Shown: positions 16,494 to 25,114, counted from the first letter of the stretch. The stretch: 64,000 nucleotides of DNA from a bacterium (GCA_036524115.1 DATDCY010000012.1:1-64000), one strand, 5' to 3'. Numbers and translations are program-made. The notes: generated by a model not told the origin, from the sequence alone.

Positions 16494-18044
16494 ATGACCA
16501 AGACGCAACTGCTGGACGACCTGATGAAGAAGACCATGCATTGCCCCTACTACGGCCGGGAGGCGGGCGGCTGCGATTGCGGCCGCGGCTACATCTCCGT
16601 TTCCACGGTGCAGCGCATCGCAAACCACTGCAGCGCGAATTACGTCGCCTGCGAAACCTACCGGACGCTGCTCGACCGCGACACGAGTCCGTGCCGCGTC
16701 CCGGACGTCGACCGCAACCCAGAACTGCGCCAGAGGACAGGAGGGGACATGTCGCATCAAGCGGACAGAAGAGGCTGGATCGTCACGCTCGCCGGCACCG
16801 CCATCAACCTCGCGCTCGGGATCCTCTACACGTGGAGCATCTTCAAGGGCGCCATCAAGGACTCCATCGTCCGGGGCGGCGAGGGCGCCTTCCGCTGGGA
16901 CCTCGCCTCGATCAACGATCCGTACGCGGTCTGCTGCCTCGTGTTCGCGTTTGCGATGATCGTCGCGGGTCGCGTGCAGGACAAGGTCGGCCCGCGGCTG
17001 ACCGCGCTCGTCGGCGCACTGCTTGTCGGGGCCGGCTTCATGTGGATCTCGCTGACGACCAGCTACTGGGCCTGGGTCCTGGGCTTCGGGGTCCTGGCCG
17101 GCGCGGGCATCGGCTTCGGTTACTCGGCGGCGACGCCCCCGGCGCTCAAGTGGTTCCCGCCGGCGCGCACGGGCCTCGTCGCCGGCATCGTGGTCAGCGG
17201 CTTCGGGCTGGCCTCGGTGTACATCGCGCCGCTGGCGACCATGCTCGTGAAGAAGTACGGCCTCCAGCAGGCCATGATGTTCTTCGGGCTCGGCTTCCTC
17301 TTCGTCGTCAGCTGGCTGGCGATGCTGCTGAAGAACCCCCCGAAGGGCTACGGACTCGCCGCGGCGCCCGCCGCCGCCGGCGCCAAGCCGAAGCCCGCCG
17401 CGGCCGATCACCGGCCCTCCGAGATCCTGCGGACCCCGACGTTCTACCTGCTCTGGAGCCTCTTCTTCATCGGCTCGGGCGCGGGGCTGATGGTCATCGG
17501 CAGCGTGGCCGGCATGGCCAAGAAGAGCCTGGGCGAGATGGCCTTCGTCGCGGTGGCGATCATGGCGATCGGCAACGCCGCCGGCCGCATCGTCGCCGGC
17601 GTGCTCTCGGACCGCATCGGCCGCGCCCGCACGCTCTTCTTGATGCTGGGGCTGCAGGCGCTGATGATGTTCGCCGCGATCCCGGTCGTCTCCTCGGGCG
17701 CGACGGCGCCGGCGGTGCTGGTGCTGCTGGCGACCTTCATCGGCTTCAACTACGGCACGAACCTCGCGCTGTTCCCCTCGTTCGCCAAGGACTTCTGGGG
17801 CCTGAGGAACTTCGGCGTCAACTACGGCGTCCTCTTCAGCGCCTGGGGCGTGGGCGGCTTCGTCATGGGACGCGTCTCCGAGATGCTCGTGGCGCGCTCG
17901 GGCGGCAGCTTCGACAGCTGCTTCATCTCCGCCGGGCTCTGCCTCGTCATCGCCGCCGCGCTGGCCCTGAAGATCAAGTCCCGCGAGCAGGTCGAGGCCG
18001 AGTTCGCGGCGCTGGAGCCGCAGCCGGTCGTCCAGGAGGCCTAG
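16494..18044 (+). CDS. OFA-family MFS transporter with N-terminal cysteine-rich domain
   Basis: From residue 86 on, this 516-residue protein is a typical 12-helix major facilitator of the oxalate/formate antiporter family (WSIFKGAI near the first helix, GRIVAGVLSDRIGR in the middle loop). Residues 1-85 are soluble and cysteine-rich: C17, C27, C29, C46, C53 and C67. Both possible starts have good ribosome sites: GGGAGG before ATG 16494, and AGGAGGGG before in-frame ATG 16749 (residue 86). So the cell may make a full form and a plain transporter. Substrate is probably a small carboxylate. Expression is expected from the sigma-54 promoter at 16398, under the regulator encoded just upstream. Confidence 0.85.
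   Translation: MTKTQLLDDLMKKTMHCPYYGREAGGCDCGRGYISVSTVQRIANHCSANYVACETYRTLLDRDTSPCRVPDVDRNPELRQRTGGDMSHQADRRGWIVTLAGTAINLALGILYTWSIFKGAIKDSIVRGGEGAFRWDLASINDPYAVCCLVFAFAMIVAGRVQDKVGPRLTALVGALLVGAGFMWISLTTSYWAWVLGFGVLAGAGIGFGYSAATPPALKWFPPARTGLVAGIVVSGFGLASVYIAPLATMLVKKYGLQQAMMFFGLGFLFVVSWLAMLLKNPPKGYGLAAAPAAAGAKPKPAAADHRPSEILRTPTFYLLWSLFFIGSGAGLMVIGSVAGMAKKSLGEMAFVAVAIMAIGNAAGRIVAGVLSDRIGRARTLFLMLGLQALMMFAAIPVVSSGATAPAVLVLLATFIGFNYGTNLALFPSFAKDFWGLRNFGVNYGVLFSAWGVGGFVMGRVSEMLVARSGGSFDSCFISAGLCLVIAAALALKIKSREQVEAEFAALEPQPVVQEA
16739..16751 (+). promoter_or_regulatory. Second ribosome site and ATG inside the transporter gene
   Basis: AGGAGGGG ends directly upstream of an in-frame ATG at 16749-16751, where the canonical transporter part begins. 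It competes with the upstream start at 16494 and decides whether the cysteine-rich domain is attached. Confidence 0.55.
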
Positions 18045-18082
18045 AGGATCCCCGCGGGAGGGGGAGGGCGGCCGAACGGCCG

Positions 18083-19084
18083 CTACTCCTCCTCCCGGCG
18101 CAGTCCGGCGCGCACCCGCGCCACCTGCTGCTCGAAGTCGTTCAGCTCCCGCAGCCAGTAGCTCCGCGTCCCGAAGTCCGGGGCGACCCGCGAGTGACCG
18201 TCCTCGGCGACCTGGTGGGCGCACCACGCCATGTAGTGGATGAACCGCATCGCGCGCAGCGGCCCGATCAGCCGCAGCGTCCGCCGGTCGAAGGGCCGGA
18301 AGGTCTCGTAGCCCTCGAGAAAGGTCGCGATCTCCGCGAGCGAGTCGCCCCGGTAGCCGGGAAGCAGCATCCAGAAGTCCTGCACGGGCGGCCCGACCGA
18401 CATGTCGTCGAAGTCGATGATGAAGAACGACTCGCCGGGGCGGTAGATGAGGTTGGAGACGTGGCAGTCGCCGTGAATCGCGATCATCTCCACGCCGCGG
18501 AACATCGGCGCCGATTCCTCGATGAAGGCGCCGGTCAGCTCGCGGAAACGCCCCTCCAGGTCCTCCGGGATGAAGCCGCCGGCCAGGACGTAGTCCACCT
18601 GGGTCCGCGTCGAGAGCTCCGGCGCCATCGTGATCCGGTCGCGCGGGCGCAGGCGGGAGCCGACCACGTGGACCCGCCCGAGGAGGCGTCCCAGCTCCAG
18701 CCACTGCTCGTCGGTGTACTCGTCGAAGACCCGCCCGCTCTTCTTCGGGAAGACCGCGAAGTGCATCTCCCCATGAGTGCCGAGGGTGCCGCCGCCCGCG
18801 AGCGGCAGCGGCGCGACGACCGGGACCTCGGCCGCGACCAGCTCGCGCACGAAGTCATGCTCATCGAGCAGGGCGTCGCGCGACCAGCGCCCCGGGCGGT
18901 AGAACTTCGCCACGAGGCCGCCGCCGTCCTCGCGCTCGAGCTCGTATACCCGGTTGATGTAGCTGTTCAGCGGGCGGAAGAGATTGGTGCACCGGACGCC
19001 GAGCGCCCCCTCGACGACGGCGATCACCACGTCCGGGGTCAGATCGGCAAAGGCGGTTCCCTGCTCCTGTCCGTTCCCTCGCAT
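18083..19084 (-). CDS. srkA: SrkA/YihE-type serine/threonine protein kinase
   Basis: The product (333 residues) is close in length to E. coli SrkA (328). It has the aminoglycoside-phosphotransferase-like kinase fold: nucleotide-binding LVAKFYRPGRWS (near 57), catalytic loop HGDCHVSN and the metal motif DFDD. The signatures LNSYINRVYEL and DFWMLLPGYRG are typical of the family. In E. coli this kinase counters stress-induced death after envelope and oxidative damage. The start at 19084 has no ribosome site; a -10 TAGCAT lies nine bases upstream. The gene is divergent from the multiheme cytochrome and convergent with the OFA transporter. Confidence 0.9.
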   Translation of the reverse strand: MRGNGQEQGTAFADLTPDVVIAVVEGALGVRCTNLFRPLNSYINRVYELEREDGGGLVAKFYRPGRWSRDALLDEHDFVRELVAAEVPVVAPLPLAGGGTLGTHGEMHFAVFPKKSGRVFDEYTDEQWLELGRLLGRVHVVGSRLRPRDRITMAPELSTRTQVDYVLAGGFIPEDLEGRFRELTGAFIEESAPMFRGVEMIAIHGDCHVSNLIYRPGESFFIIDFDDMSVGPPVQDFWMLLPGYRGDSLAEIATFLEGYETFRPFDRRTLRLIGPLRAMRFIHYMAWCAHQVAEDGHSRVAPDFGTRSYWLRELNDFEQQVARVRAGLRREEE

Positions 19085-19093
19085 CCCACGCCC

Positions 19094-19099
19094 ATGCTA
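19094..19099 (-). promoter_or_regulatory. -10 element TAGCAT next to the srkA start
   Basis: TAGCAT on the minus strand ends nine bases before the ATG at 19084; predicted leader of two or three bases. Same hexamer as upstream of the protease gene (4258-4263). Confidence 0.45.
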
Positions 19100-19122
19100 A
19101 CACACGGGGCCGCAGCGGACGC

Positions 19123-19151
19123 TTGACTTCGGCGGCAGTGCAACGGATAAT
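19123..19151 (+). promoter_or_regulatory. Sigma-70-type promoter of the multiheme cytochrome gene
   Basis: TTGACT (19123-19128), 17 bases, GATAAT (19146-19151); the best sigma-70-like match in the window. Start predicted near 19158. It rules out any cytochrome start codon upstream of that point. Confidence 0.7.
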
Positions 19152-19287
19152 CCGCGGACCCATTTCCCTTTCGGCCGCATCGGCCGGTGTGAGGCGTGTG
19201 CAATTGACCGGATTGGCCGGAAAGTCTGACCACGTGCAGGCAACGACGCCCGAGCGCGCTGTCCCCGCGGATCCGCGCTGCGTTCCC

Positions 19288-20736
19288 GTGGGCCTGGGTC
19301 TGCCGGGGGCTCGCCGCTTCCCGGGGAGAAGAGAGAGACAGCGCTGTTCGGCGATGCTCCTGGCGCTCGGGACGTTCCTGGCGGCGCTGCCCGCGCGGGG
19401 GGCTATGGAGAACGTCCACAACAGCGGCGACTGCCTGACCTGCCACCGCGACACACCGCGGTTCGGGATCGACACGCGCAAGACCGTCACCTTCAAGGGC
19501 TCCCCCGAGGACCCCGCGCTCTGCCTGGCCTGCCACAAGCCGGAGGAGGCGCTCCACCCCGTGCTCGTGGCCGCGGGCTCGGGGCCCGAGGGGGCGCAGC
19601 GGTCGGCGTACCTGCCTGCGGGGTCCTCGCTGGCCTTCGACGGGAAGATCATCTGCACGACCTGCCACTTCATCCACGCCACCGACGGCCGCTCCGGGCT
19701 GCTCCGGGGGTTCCCCGGCTCGCCGGATCCGGGCTATTTCCCTTCCTGGCAGGCCTTCTGCGCCGAGTGTCACGGCACCAACCTCGCCAAACGTTCGCCG
19801 CACCGCGGGGGCGAGCCGTCGTGCGGCTACTGCCACCCCGCGAAGCCGGTGGCCGGACAGCAGGAGGAAGTGACGTCGCGGGGGAAGGACCTGTGCACGC
19901 TCTGCCACCGGATCATGCAGCGCACCCACTTCGAGGACGCGGACCCGCTCGGCGAGAGCGTCGAGTGCGCGAACTGCCACGACCCCCACGGGAAGTCGGC
20001 GGACAGCCCCTCGCTGCTCAACGCAAGGTTCCTGGCGGCGGCAAAGGAGTCCGTCTCGGTGCGGCCGCACTTCCGGAAGGCGTTCTGCTTCGCCTGTCAC
20101 GAGAACACCGACGACTACGCGCTGCTGCTGGAGGACATCAACGAACTGTGCAATCGCTGCCACGCCAGCGGCAAGATCCCGGGCAACATCCACCCGCTGA
20201 AGAAGGTCCCGGCGGACATAACGGTGCCCAAAGGATGGCCGCTCACCGACGGCGCGCTCACGTGCCTGACCTGCCACGAGCAGGGCCACGAGGACCAGGA
20301 GCGGGTGCCGAAGCTGCTGCGCGGCGGGCCCTACGGCAGCACCCGCGAGCCGTGCTGGCGCTGCCACGACCGGAACAACTTCAAGGTCAGCGACATCCAC
20401 AAGGACGCGAACGAGGGGCGTCGCTGCGACTTCTGCCACGCGGGCACGCCCGTGGCCGGCAAGGACACCATCAAGACGGTCGGCTTCGTCTCCGACCCGA
20501 ACCTGCCGTGCGTCACGTGCCACGAGGAGCCCCACGAGCACCTGTCGACGCACTACGGCAGCCCCCGGCAGCCCCCGGGAGGGTCGATCCCGCCGGAGAT
20601 GCCGCTGTTCAAGGGGGAGCGCATGATGTGCGCCACGTGCCACAACCCCCACGAGATGGAGGTGTCCTCCTTCAAGCTCCGGGGGGTCTCGGACGGCGAC
20701 TCCTTCTGTACCCAGTGCCACCGCTTCACGCAGTAG
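19288..20736 (+). CDS. Secreted 15-heme c-type cytochrome
   Basis: About 482 residues with 15 CxxCH heme-binding motifs spread evenly from near residue 50 to the C-terminus (first CLTCH, last CTQCH). Pairs such as CANCHDPHG and CATCHNPHE resemble the doubled-CXXCH cytochromes of metal-reducing bacteria. A hydrophobic stretch (MLLALGTFLAALPARGA) acts as export signal. The start is uncertain: GTG 19288 gives an Arg-rich n-region before that stretch, while ATG 19354 would leave none; neither has a good ribosome site. The likely role is periplasmic or extracellular electron transfer. No partner (porin, inner-membrane quinol oxidase) lies nearby. Confidence 0.88.
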   Translation: MGLGLPGARRFPGRRERQRCSAMLLALGTFLAALPARGAMENVHNSGDCLTCHRDTPRFGIDTRKTVTFKGSPEDPALCLACHKPEEALHPVLVAAGSGPEGAQRSAYLPAGSSLAFDGKIICTTCHFIHATDGRSGLLRGFPGSPDPGYFPSWQAFCAECHGTNLAKRSPHRGGEPSCGYCHPAKPVAGQQEEVTSRGKDLCTLCHRIMQRTHFEDADPLGESVECANCHDPHGKSADSPSLLNARFLAAAKESVSVRPHFRKAFCFACHENTDDYALLLEDINELCNRCHASGKIPGNIHPLKKVPADITVPKGWPLTDGALTCLTCHEQGHEDQERVPKLLRGGPYGSTREPCWRCHDRNNFKVSDIHKDANEGRRCDFCHAGTPVAGKDTIKTVGFVSDPNLPCVTCHEEPHEHLSTHYGSPRQPPGGSIPPEMPLFKGERMMCATCHNPHEMEVSSFKLRGVSDGDSFCTQCHRFTQ

Positions 20737-20772
20737 CCCCCGCGGTCGCTCGCGGCTGAAGCGGCCGGGGGC
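20736..20772 (+). terminator. Possible terminator hairpin after the cytochrome gene
   Basis: Arms GCCCCCG (20736-20742) and CGGGGGC (20766-20772) pair perfectly around a 23-base loop, but no T run follows. It could slow polymerase before the glycosyltransferase promoter. Confidence 0.3.
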
Positions 20773-20774
20773 GC

Positions 20775-20804
20775 TTGCCCTCCGGCGCCGGCCGGTGCGA
20801 TAGT
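20775..20804 (+). promoter_or_regulatory. Promoter of the glycosyltransferase gene, leaderless
   Basis: TTGCCC (20775-20780), 18 bases, GATAGT (20799-20804). The ATG at 20811 lies where transcription should begin, so the mRNA is probably leaderless; no ribosome site is present. Confidence 0.45.
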
Positions 20805-20810
20805 CCCGGC

Positions 20811-21944
20811 ATGAGAGTCCTCCACGTCATCACGAACCTCGACGACGGCGGCGCCCAGACCGTCCTGGCGCGGCTTGTCCGCGGTGACGGGCTCGACTCC
20901 CACCGGGTCGTCTCGCTCACCGGGGATGGGATCGTGGGCCCGCGGCTTGCCGCGGCGGGAGTGCCGGTTGACGCCGTGGGCCTCCCGCGCGGCAGGGTGA
21001 CGGCGCCGGGTTTCGCGCGGCTCGTCCGCCTCGTGCGGGCCGCGGCCCCGGACGTGGTGCAGACGTGGATGTATCACGCCGACCTGCTCGGCGGCCTCGC
21101 GGCGCGGCTCGCCGGCGTGCGCGCGGTCGTCTGGGGCGTCCGCAACACGGACCTCGACCCCCGGAGGGTCTCCCGGCCGACGCGGCTCGCCGCGCGGGCG
21201 TGCGCCGCACTCTCGAGGCGGGTTCCCCGCGCGATCGTGAGTTGCTCGGCGCGGGCGGCTCACGAGCACATCGCGCGCGGCTACGCGGCGGAGCGGTTCG
21301 TGGTCGTACCCAACGGCTACAACTTGGCGGAGTTCGCGCCGGACCCGGGAGCCCGGGCGCGGATCAGGGGGGAACTGGGGGTGGGAGATGGGCAGGCGCT
21401 TCTCGGGATGGTCGCCCGCTGGGACCCCCACAAGGACCACGCGAACCTGCTCGCCGCCCTTGCGCGGCTCGGCGGCCCCGGCGCGCCGGAGTGGTGCTGC
21501 GTCCTCGCCGGCCGCGGGATGGACGGCGCGAACGCCGAACTCGCCGGGCTGATCAGCGGGCACGGGATCGGCGGGCGCGTCCTCGCCGTGGGAGCCCGCG
21601 ACGACGTGCCCGCCCTGATGAACGCGCTGGACCTGCTCGTGCTCTCCAGCGTCGGCGAGGCGTTCCCGAACGTCGTCGCCGAGGCCATGGCCTGCGGCAC
21701 GCCCGTCGTGGCCACTGACTCCGGGGACGCCGCGCTGATCGTGGGCGAGACGGGCTGGATCGTGCCGCCGGGGGACCCGGACGCGCTCGCGGCCGCAATC
21801 GGGGGCGCGCTGCGGGCCCTGGCCGATCCCGCCGCCCGGGCGGCACGGGGTGCAGCCTGCCGCGAGCGGATCGCCGGGAACTTCGCGCTCGAGCGGATGG
21901 TCGCCGGGTACCGCGCGGTCTGGACGGCGGCGCGCCCGCGCTGA
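20811..21944 (+). CDS. GT4-family glycosyltransferase
   Basis: The product (377 residues) is a cytosolic GT-B fold glycosyltransferase. The N-terminal half starts MRVLHVITNLDDGGAQ, the usual acceptor-side opening of group 1 enzymes. The C-terminal donor-binding half contains LVLSSVGEAFPNVVAEAMAC, with the EX7E-type motif that contacts the nucleotide sugar. It retains the configuration of the donor sugar. Neighbours do not reveal the acceptor; cell-surface polysaccharide or lipopolysaccharide synthesis is most likely. Confidence 0.85.
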   Translation: MRVLHVITNLDDGGAQTVLARLVRGDGLDSHRVVSLTGDGIVGPRLAAAGVPVDAVGLPRGRVTAPGFARLVRLVRAAAPDVVQTWMYHADLLGGLAARLAGVRAVVWGVRNTDLDPRRVSRPTRLAARACAALSRRVPRAIVSCSARAAHEHIARGYAAERFVVVPNGYNLAEFAPDPGARARIRGELGVGDGQALLGMVARWDPHKDHANLLAALARLGGPGAPEWCCVLAGRGMDGANAELAGLISGHGIGGRVLAVGARDDVPALMNALDLLVLSSVGEAFPNVVAEAMACGTPVVATDSGDAALIVGETGWIVPPGDPDALAAAIGGALRALADPAARAARGAACRERIAGNFALERMVAGYRAVWTAARPR

Positions 21945-22061
21945 AGCGGCGCGCCCCCGGTGGCCGGAAGCCGCCGCGGGGCCGTGCTACACTGAAGACG
22001 GTTGCCGGCGGCGCGCCCGCGCGCGGGGCCGGCGGGACATCCACATCGGGGGTAATGTCGA

Positions 22062-22553
22062 ATGAGACCCTGTCCGTGCGGTTCGGAGAAGGACTACGGG
22101 GAGTGTTGCGGTCCCCTGATCGCGGGGGAGCGACAGGCGCAGACCGCTGTGGAGCTGATGCGCTCGCGCTACAGCGCCTACGTCGAGCGGGAGATCCCCT
22201 ACCTGCGCGAGACCCTGCACCCCGATCACCGGAAGGACTACGACGAGAAGAGCAGCCGCGAGTGGGCCGAGAAGGCCGAGTGGCACGGGCTGGAGATCCT
22301 GGACACCGCCGGGGGCGGCCCGGAGGACGAGGAAGGCGAGGTCGAGTTCATCGCGAGGTTCTCGATGGGGGGCGAGCGCCAGGAGCACCACGAGCGCTCC
22401 ACCTTCGCGCGCCGCGGCGGCCGCTGGTACTTCGTCGACGGCCGGGAGGTCAAGCCGAAACCGGTGGTGCGCGAGAGCCCGAAGATCGGGCGCAACGATC
22501 CGTGCCCCTGCGGCAGCGGGAAGAAGCACAAGAAGTGTTGCGGGGCGGCCTGA
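22062..22553 (+). CDS. YchJ-like SEC-C motif protein
   Basis: A 163-residue protein of the YchJ (UPF0225) family with a SEC-C metal-binding motif at each end: [14 protein letters not shown] (4-17) and [14 protein letters not shown] near the C-terminus, both expected to bind zinc. The middle is an NTF2-like domain (MRSRYSAYV, then WYFVDGREV). Biochemical function of the family is not settled. The ATG at 22062 follows a purine-rich GGGGG. An extended -10 (TGC then TACACT, 21988-21993) lies upstream without a clear -35. The nitroreductase gene follows after two bases, so the two should be co-transcribed. Confidence 0.88.
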   Translation: MRPCPCGSEKDYGECCGPLIAGERQAQTAVELMRSRYSAYVEREIPYLRETLHPDHRKDYDEKSSREWAEKAEWHGLEILDTAGGGPEDEEGEVEFIARFSMGGERQEHHERSTFARRGGRWYFVDGREVKPKPVVRESPKIGRNDPCPCGSGKKHKKCCGAA

Positions 22554-22555
22554 CC

Positions 22556-23119
22556 GTGGAGCTCGGCCAGGCGCTCCGCAGCCGCCGCTCCTGCCGCCGC
22601 TACCTGCCGGACGCGGTGCCGCGCGCCGCGCTCGAGCGCGTGGTCGAGGCCGCGACGTGGGCGCCCTCGGGCAAGAACCGGCAGAACTGGCGGATCTTCG
22701 TCGTTCAGGGCGGGGCGCGCGACCGCCTCGCAGAGATCTCGGGCCGCTCGTTCGCCTTCCACGAGGATTCGCTGCGCCGGCTCTACCAGGAGAAGACGGT
22801 CGAGTTCACCCGCGGGTTCTTTCGCGACTTCGGCGGCGCGCCGGTCGTGCTCGTCTTCTACACGGAGCCGACGGAGGACGGGCCGTTCGTCGACCTCCAG
22901 GCGGGCGCCGCCGCGGTCGAGAACGCCCTGCTCGCCTGCGTGGACGAGGGGCTGCAGGGGTGCTGGATGACGGCGCCGGTGCGGTTCGCCGACGAGATCG
23001 CCGCGTTGCTCGACGCGCACGGCCTGGATCTGGTGGCCGTGGTGCCGGTCGGCTACCCGGCGCGCCAGGCGCCCGAGCCGCCCCGGCGCCCCGACCGCAT
23101 CACCTGGGTCGGCTTCTAG
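22556..23119 (+). CDS. Nitroreductase-family FMN oxidoreductase
   Basis: The product (187 residues) has the nitroreductase signature: SRRSCRRYLPD for FMN phosphate binding, WAPSGKNRQNWRIFVV, and the C-terminal VGYP segment. Such proteins use FMN and NAD(P)H to reduce nitro compounds, quinones or other acceptors; the natural substrate cannot be told. The GTG at 22556 has GGGGCGG eight bases upstream. Earlier in-frame GTG 22535 and TTG 22538 overlap the previous gene and are less likely. A hairpin follows the stop codon. Confidence 0.82.
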   Translation: MELGQALRSRRSCRRYLPDAVPRAALERVVEAATWAPSGKNRQNWRIFVVQGGARDRLAEISGRSFAFHEDSLRRLYQEKTVEFTRGFFRDFGGAPVVLVFYTEPTEDGPFVDLQAGAAAVENALLACVDEGLQGCWMTAPVRFADEIAALLDAHGLDLVAVVPVGYPARQAPEPPRRPDRITWVGF

Positions 23120-23122
23120 CCG

Positions 23123-23148
23123 GCCGCCGATACGGGGCCATCGGCGGC
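23123..23148 (+). terminator. Hairpin terminator after the nitroreductase gene
   Basis: Perfect nine-base arms GCCGCCGAT and ATCGGCGGC around an eight-base loop, four bases after the stop codon, followed by TCCTT. The stem is strong but the T run is short. Confidence 0.5.
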
Positions 23149-23264
23149 TCCTTGCCCGTGCGAGCCGCGCGAGTGCGGGAATCCCTGCGGCGGCCACCAG
23201 GCCGCCTCAGTCGCCGGATCGTCAGGCTCCTTGCATCTGACCCCTTCTCGGCGGCCGGCAACCC

Positions 23265-23891
23265 TCAGCGGTCCCCGGGTTGAGCGAGCGATGACTTACC
23301 CGGGCGGGCGGCGCGGTCCATCAAGGCGGTGAGAGTGCGCCAGTCGCAGGCCATCAGGTTCACGGCGAGGGCATCGACGAGCCTGCGCTGCAGCCACTGC
23401 TCCTGGTCGGCGGGCTCCGTCACCCCGTGGAAGGGGAGCATCTCGCGGTAGGCCCGCGCGAGCAGGCCGGCGGGCGGCGTGAGCAGATCCGCGCGGCGGA
23501 CGTGGAACGGGTCCTCACCCTCGGCGCACGGCCGTCCGAAGACCGTGAAGAGACGGCAGGCGAGGGGACGCACCGGGTGCACGGCGCAGGAGTCGTCGAC
23601 GAGGAAGGGGCAGGGGCCGCCGCGCGCGTGGGCCGCGAGCCTGGCGCGCACGGCTTCGCGGCTGGCGCCGGTCAGCCCCTCGGCGCAGTGCCAGGAGATG
23701 CCGGTCAGCTCGATCGGCAAAGCCGGGACGTCGCTCTGGTGGCGGCAGCAGACCGAGCAACCGCGCCGGCACGCGCGCCGCGCACCCCGGCGCCGCTCCT
23801 CGGCGCGCACCGCCTTCTCGATGCCGGCGTCCGCGACCGCGTGCATGCGCCGCAGCAGCGGCAGCCACGGCGGCTGCGCCCCGCCGGTCAC
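23265..23891 (-). CDS. YkgJ-family cysteine-cluster protein
   Basis: The product (208 residues) has the cysteine pattern of the YkgJ family: CRRGCSVCC near residues 50-58 and, after a spacer, CPFLVDDSCAVHPVRPLACR. These cysteines are thought to bind zinc or an iron-sulfur cluster; activity is unknown. The GTG start at 23891 overlaps the aminotransferase stop codon (GTGA), so translation is coupled to it. No other start in frame fits both the family length and the overlap. Functional link with alanine metabolism is not evident. Confidence 0.8.
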   Translation of the reverse strand: MTGGAQPPWLPLLRRMHAVADAGIEKAVRAEERRRGARRACRRGCSVCCRHQSDVPALPIELTGISWHCAEGLTGASREAVRARLAAHARGGPCPFLVDDSCAVHPVRPLACRLFTVFGRPCAEGEDPFHVRRADLLTPPAGLLARAYREMLPFHGVTEPADQEQWLQRRLVDALAVNLMACDWRTLTALMDRAARPGKSSLAQPGDR

Positions 23892-25114
23892 GTCCCGTGA
23901 CGTTTCCGGTAATTCTGGAGGAAGTTCGCGATCCGGCCGATCGCCTCGGTCAGGTCGTCGACGTTCGGCAGGAAGACGACGCGCGCGTGGTTCACATCCG
24001 GCCAGTTGAAGCCCGAGCCCTGCACGAGCAGGACCCGCTCCTCGTTGAGCAGCTCGAGGATGAACTGCCGGTCGTCCTCGATCGGGTAGATCTGCGGGTC
24101 GAAGCGCGGGAACATGTAGAGCGCCGCCTGCGGCTTGAAGCACGTGACCCCGGGGATGGCCGTGAGCAGCCGGTGGGCCGCGTCGCGCTGGCGGCAGAGG
24201 CGCCCCTCGGGCTTCACGAGGTCGTCGATGCTCTGGTAGCCGCCGAGGGCCGTCTGGATGCCGTACTGCGCCGGGACGTTGGCGCAGAGGCGCATCGAGG
24301 CGAGGATGTTCAGCCCGTCGATGTAGTCCGCGGCGTGGCGCTTCTCGCCCGAGACGATCATCCAGCCGGCGCGGTAGCCGCAGGCGCGGTAGTTCTTCGA
24401 GAGGCCGTTGAGCGTGACGAAGAAGACGTCGTCGGCGAGCGACGCGATCGAGGTGTGGGTGCGCCCGTCGTAGAGGACCTTGTCGTAGATCTCGTCGGAG
24501 AAGACGATGAGCTGGTTGCGGCGGGCGATCTCGACGATCTCCTGCAGCAGGGCGTCGGGATAGAGCGCGCCGGTCGGGTTGTTCGGGTTGATGAGCACGA
24601 TCGCGCGCGTCCTCGGCGTGACCTTCGCGCGGATGTCCTCGAGGTCCGGCAGCCACCCGGCCTGCTCGTCGCAGCGGTAGTGGCGCGGCTGGCCGCCGCC
24701 GAGGCTCACCGCCGCGGTCCAGAGCGGATAGTCCGGCGAGGGGACGAGCACCTCGTCGCCGTTGTTGAGCAGGCCCTGCATCGCCATGACGATCAGCTCG
24801 GAGACGCCATTGCCGATGTAGATGTCCTCGAGCTGCACGTCGCGGATGCGCTTCTGCTGCGTGTAGTGCATCACGGCCTTGCGCGCGGCGAAGAGCCCCT
24901 TGGAGTCGCAGTACCCGGACGCCGCGGGCAGGTTGTAGATCACGTCCTGGAGGATCTCCTCCGGCGCCTCGAAGCCGAACGCGGCGGGGTTGCCGATGTT
25001 CAGCTTGATGATGCGGTGCCCCTCCTCCTCGAGCCGGCGGGCGTGCTCGAGGACCGGGCCGCGGATGTCGTAACAGACGTCCGCCAGCTTGTTCGACTTG
25101 AGTACCGGCTGCAT
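23888..25114 (-). CDS. alaA: Alanine aminotransferase, AlaA type
   Basis: The product (408 residues) is a class I PLP aminotransferase nearly full-length collinear with E. coli AlaA: KSNKLADVCYDIRGPVLEHA at the N-terminus, IGNGVSELI, PSPDYPLWTAAVS, NPNNPTGALY and LNGLSKNYRACGYR with the PLP-binding Lys. It converts pyruvate and glutamate to alanine and 2-oxoglutarate, supplying alanine for protein and peptidoglycan. The start at 25114 has AAAGGAG at the right distance. A sigma-70-type promoter lies at 25175-25203 on the minus strand. The YkgJ-like gene overlaps its 3' end. Confidence 0.93.
   Translation of the reverse strand: MQPVLKSNKLADVCYDIRGPVLEHARRLEEEGHRIIKLNIGNPAAFGFEAPEEILQDVIYNLPAASGYCDSKGLFAARKAVMHYTQQKRIRDVQLEDIYIGNGVSELIVMAMQGLLNNGDEVLVPSPDYPLWTAAVSLGGGQPRHYRCDEQAGWLPDLEDIRAKVTPRTRAIVLINPNNPTGALYPDALLQEIVEIARRNQLIVFSDEIYDKVLYDGRTHTSIASLADDVFFVTLNGLSKNYRACGYRAGWMIVSGEKRHAADYIDGLNILASMRLCANVPAQYGIQTALGGYQSIDDLVKPEGRLCRQRDAAHRLLTAIPGVTCFKPQAALYMFPRFDPQIYPIEDDRQFILELLNEERVLLVQGSGFNWPDVNHARVVFLPNVDDLTEAIGRIANFLQNYRKRHGT

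Noticed and set aside
18068-18083. Hairpin GCGGCCG/CGGCCGC between the OFA transporter and srkA
   Set aside because: Two-base gap leaves no proper loop and no T run follows; GC-rich chance palindrome is likely.
19123-19287. Earlier start for the multiheme cytochrome
   Set aside because: The TTG at 19123 is the -35 of the promoter; the sequence up to 19158 is untranscribed.
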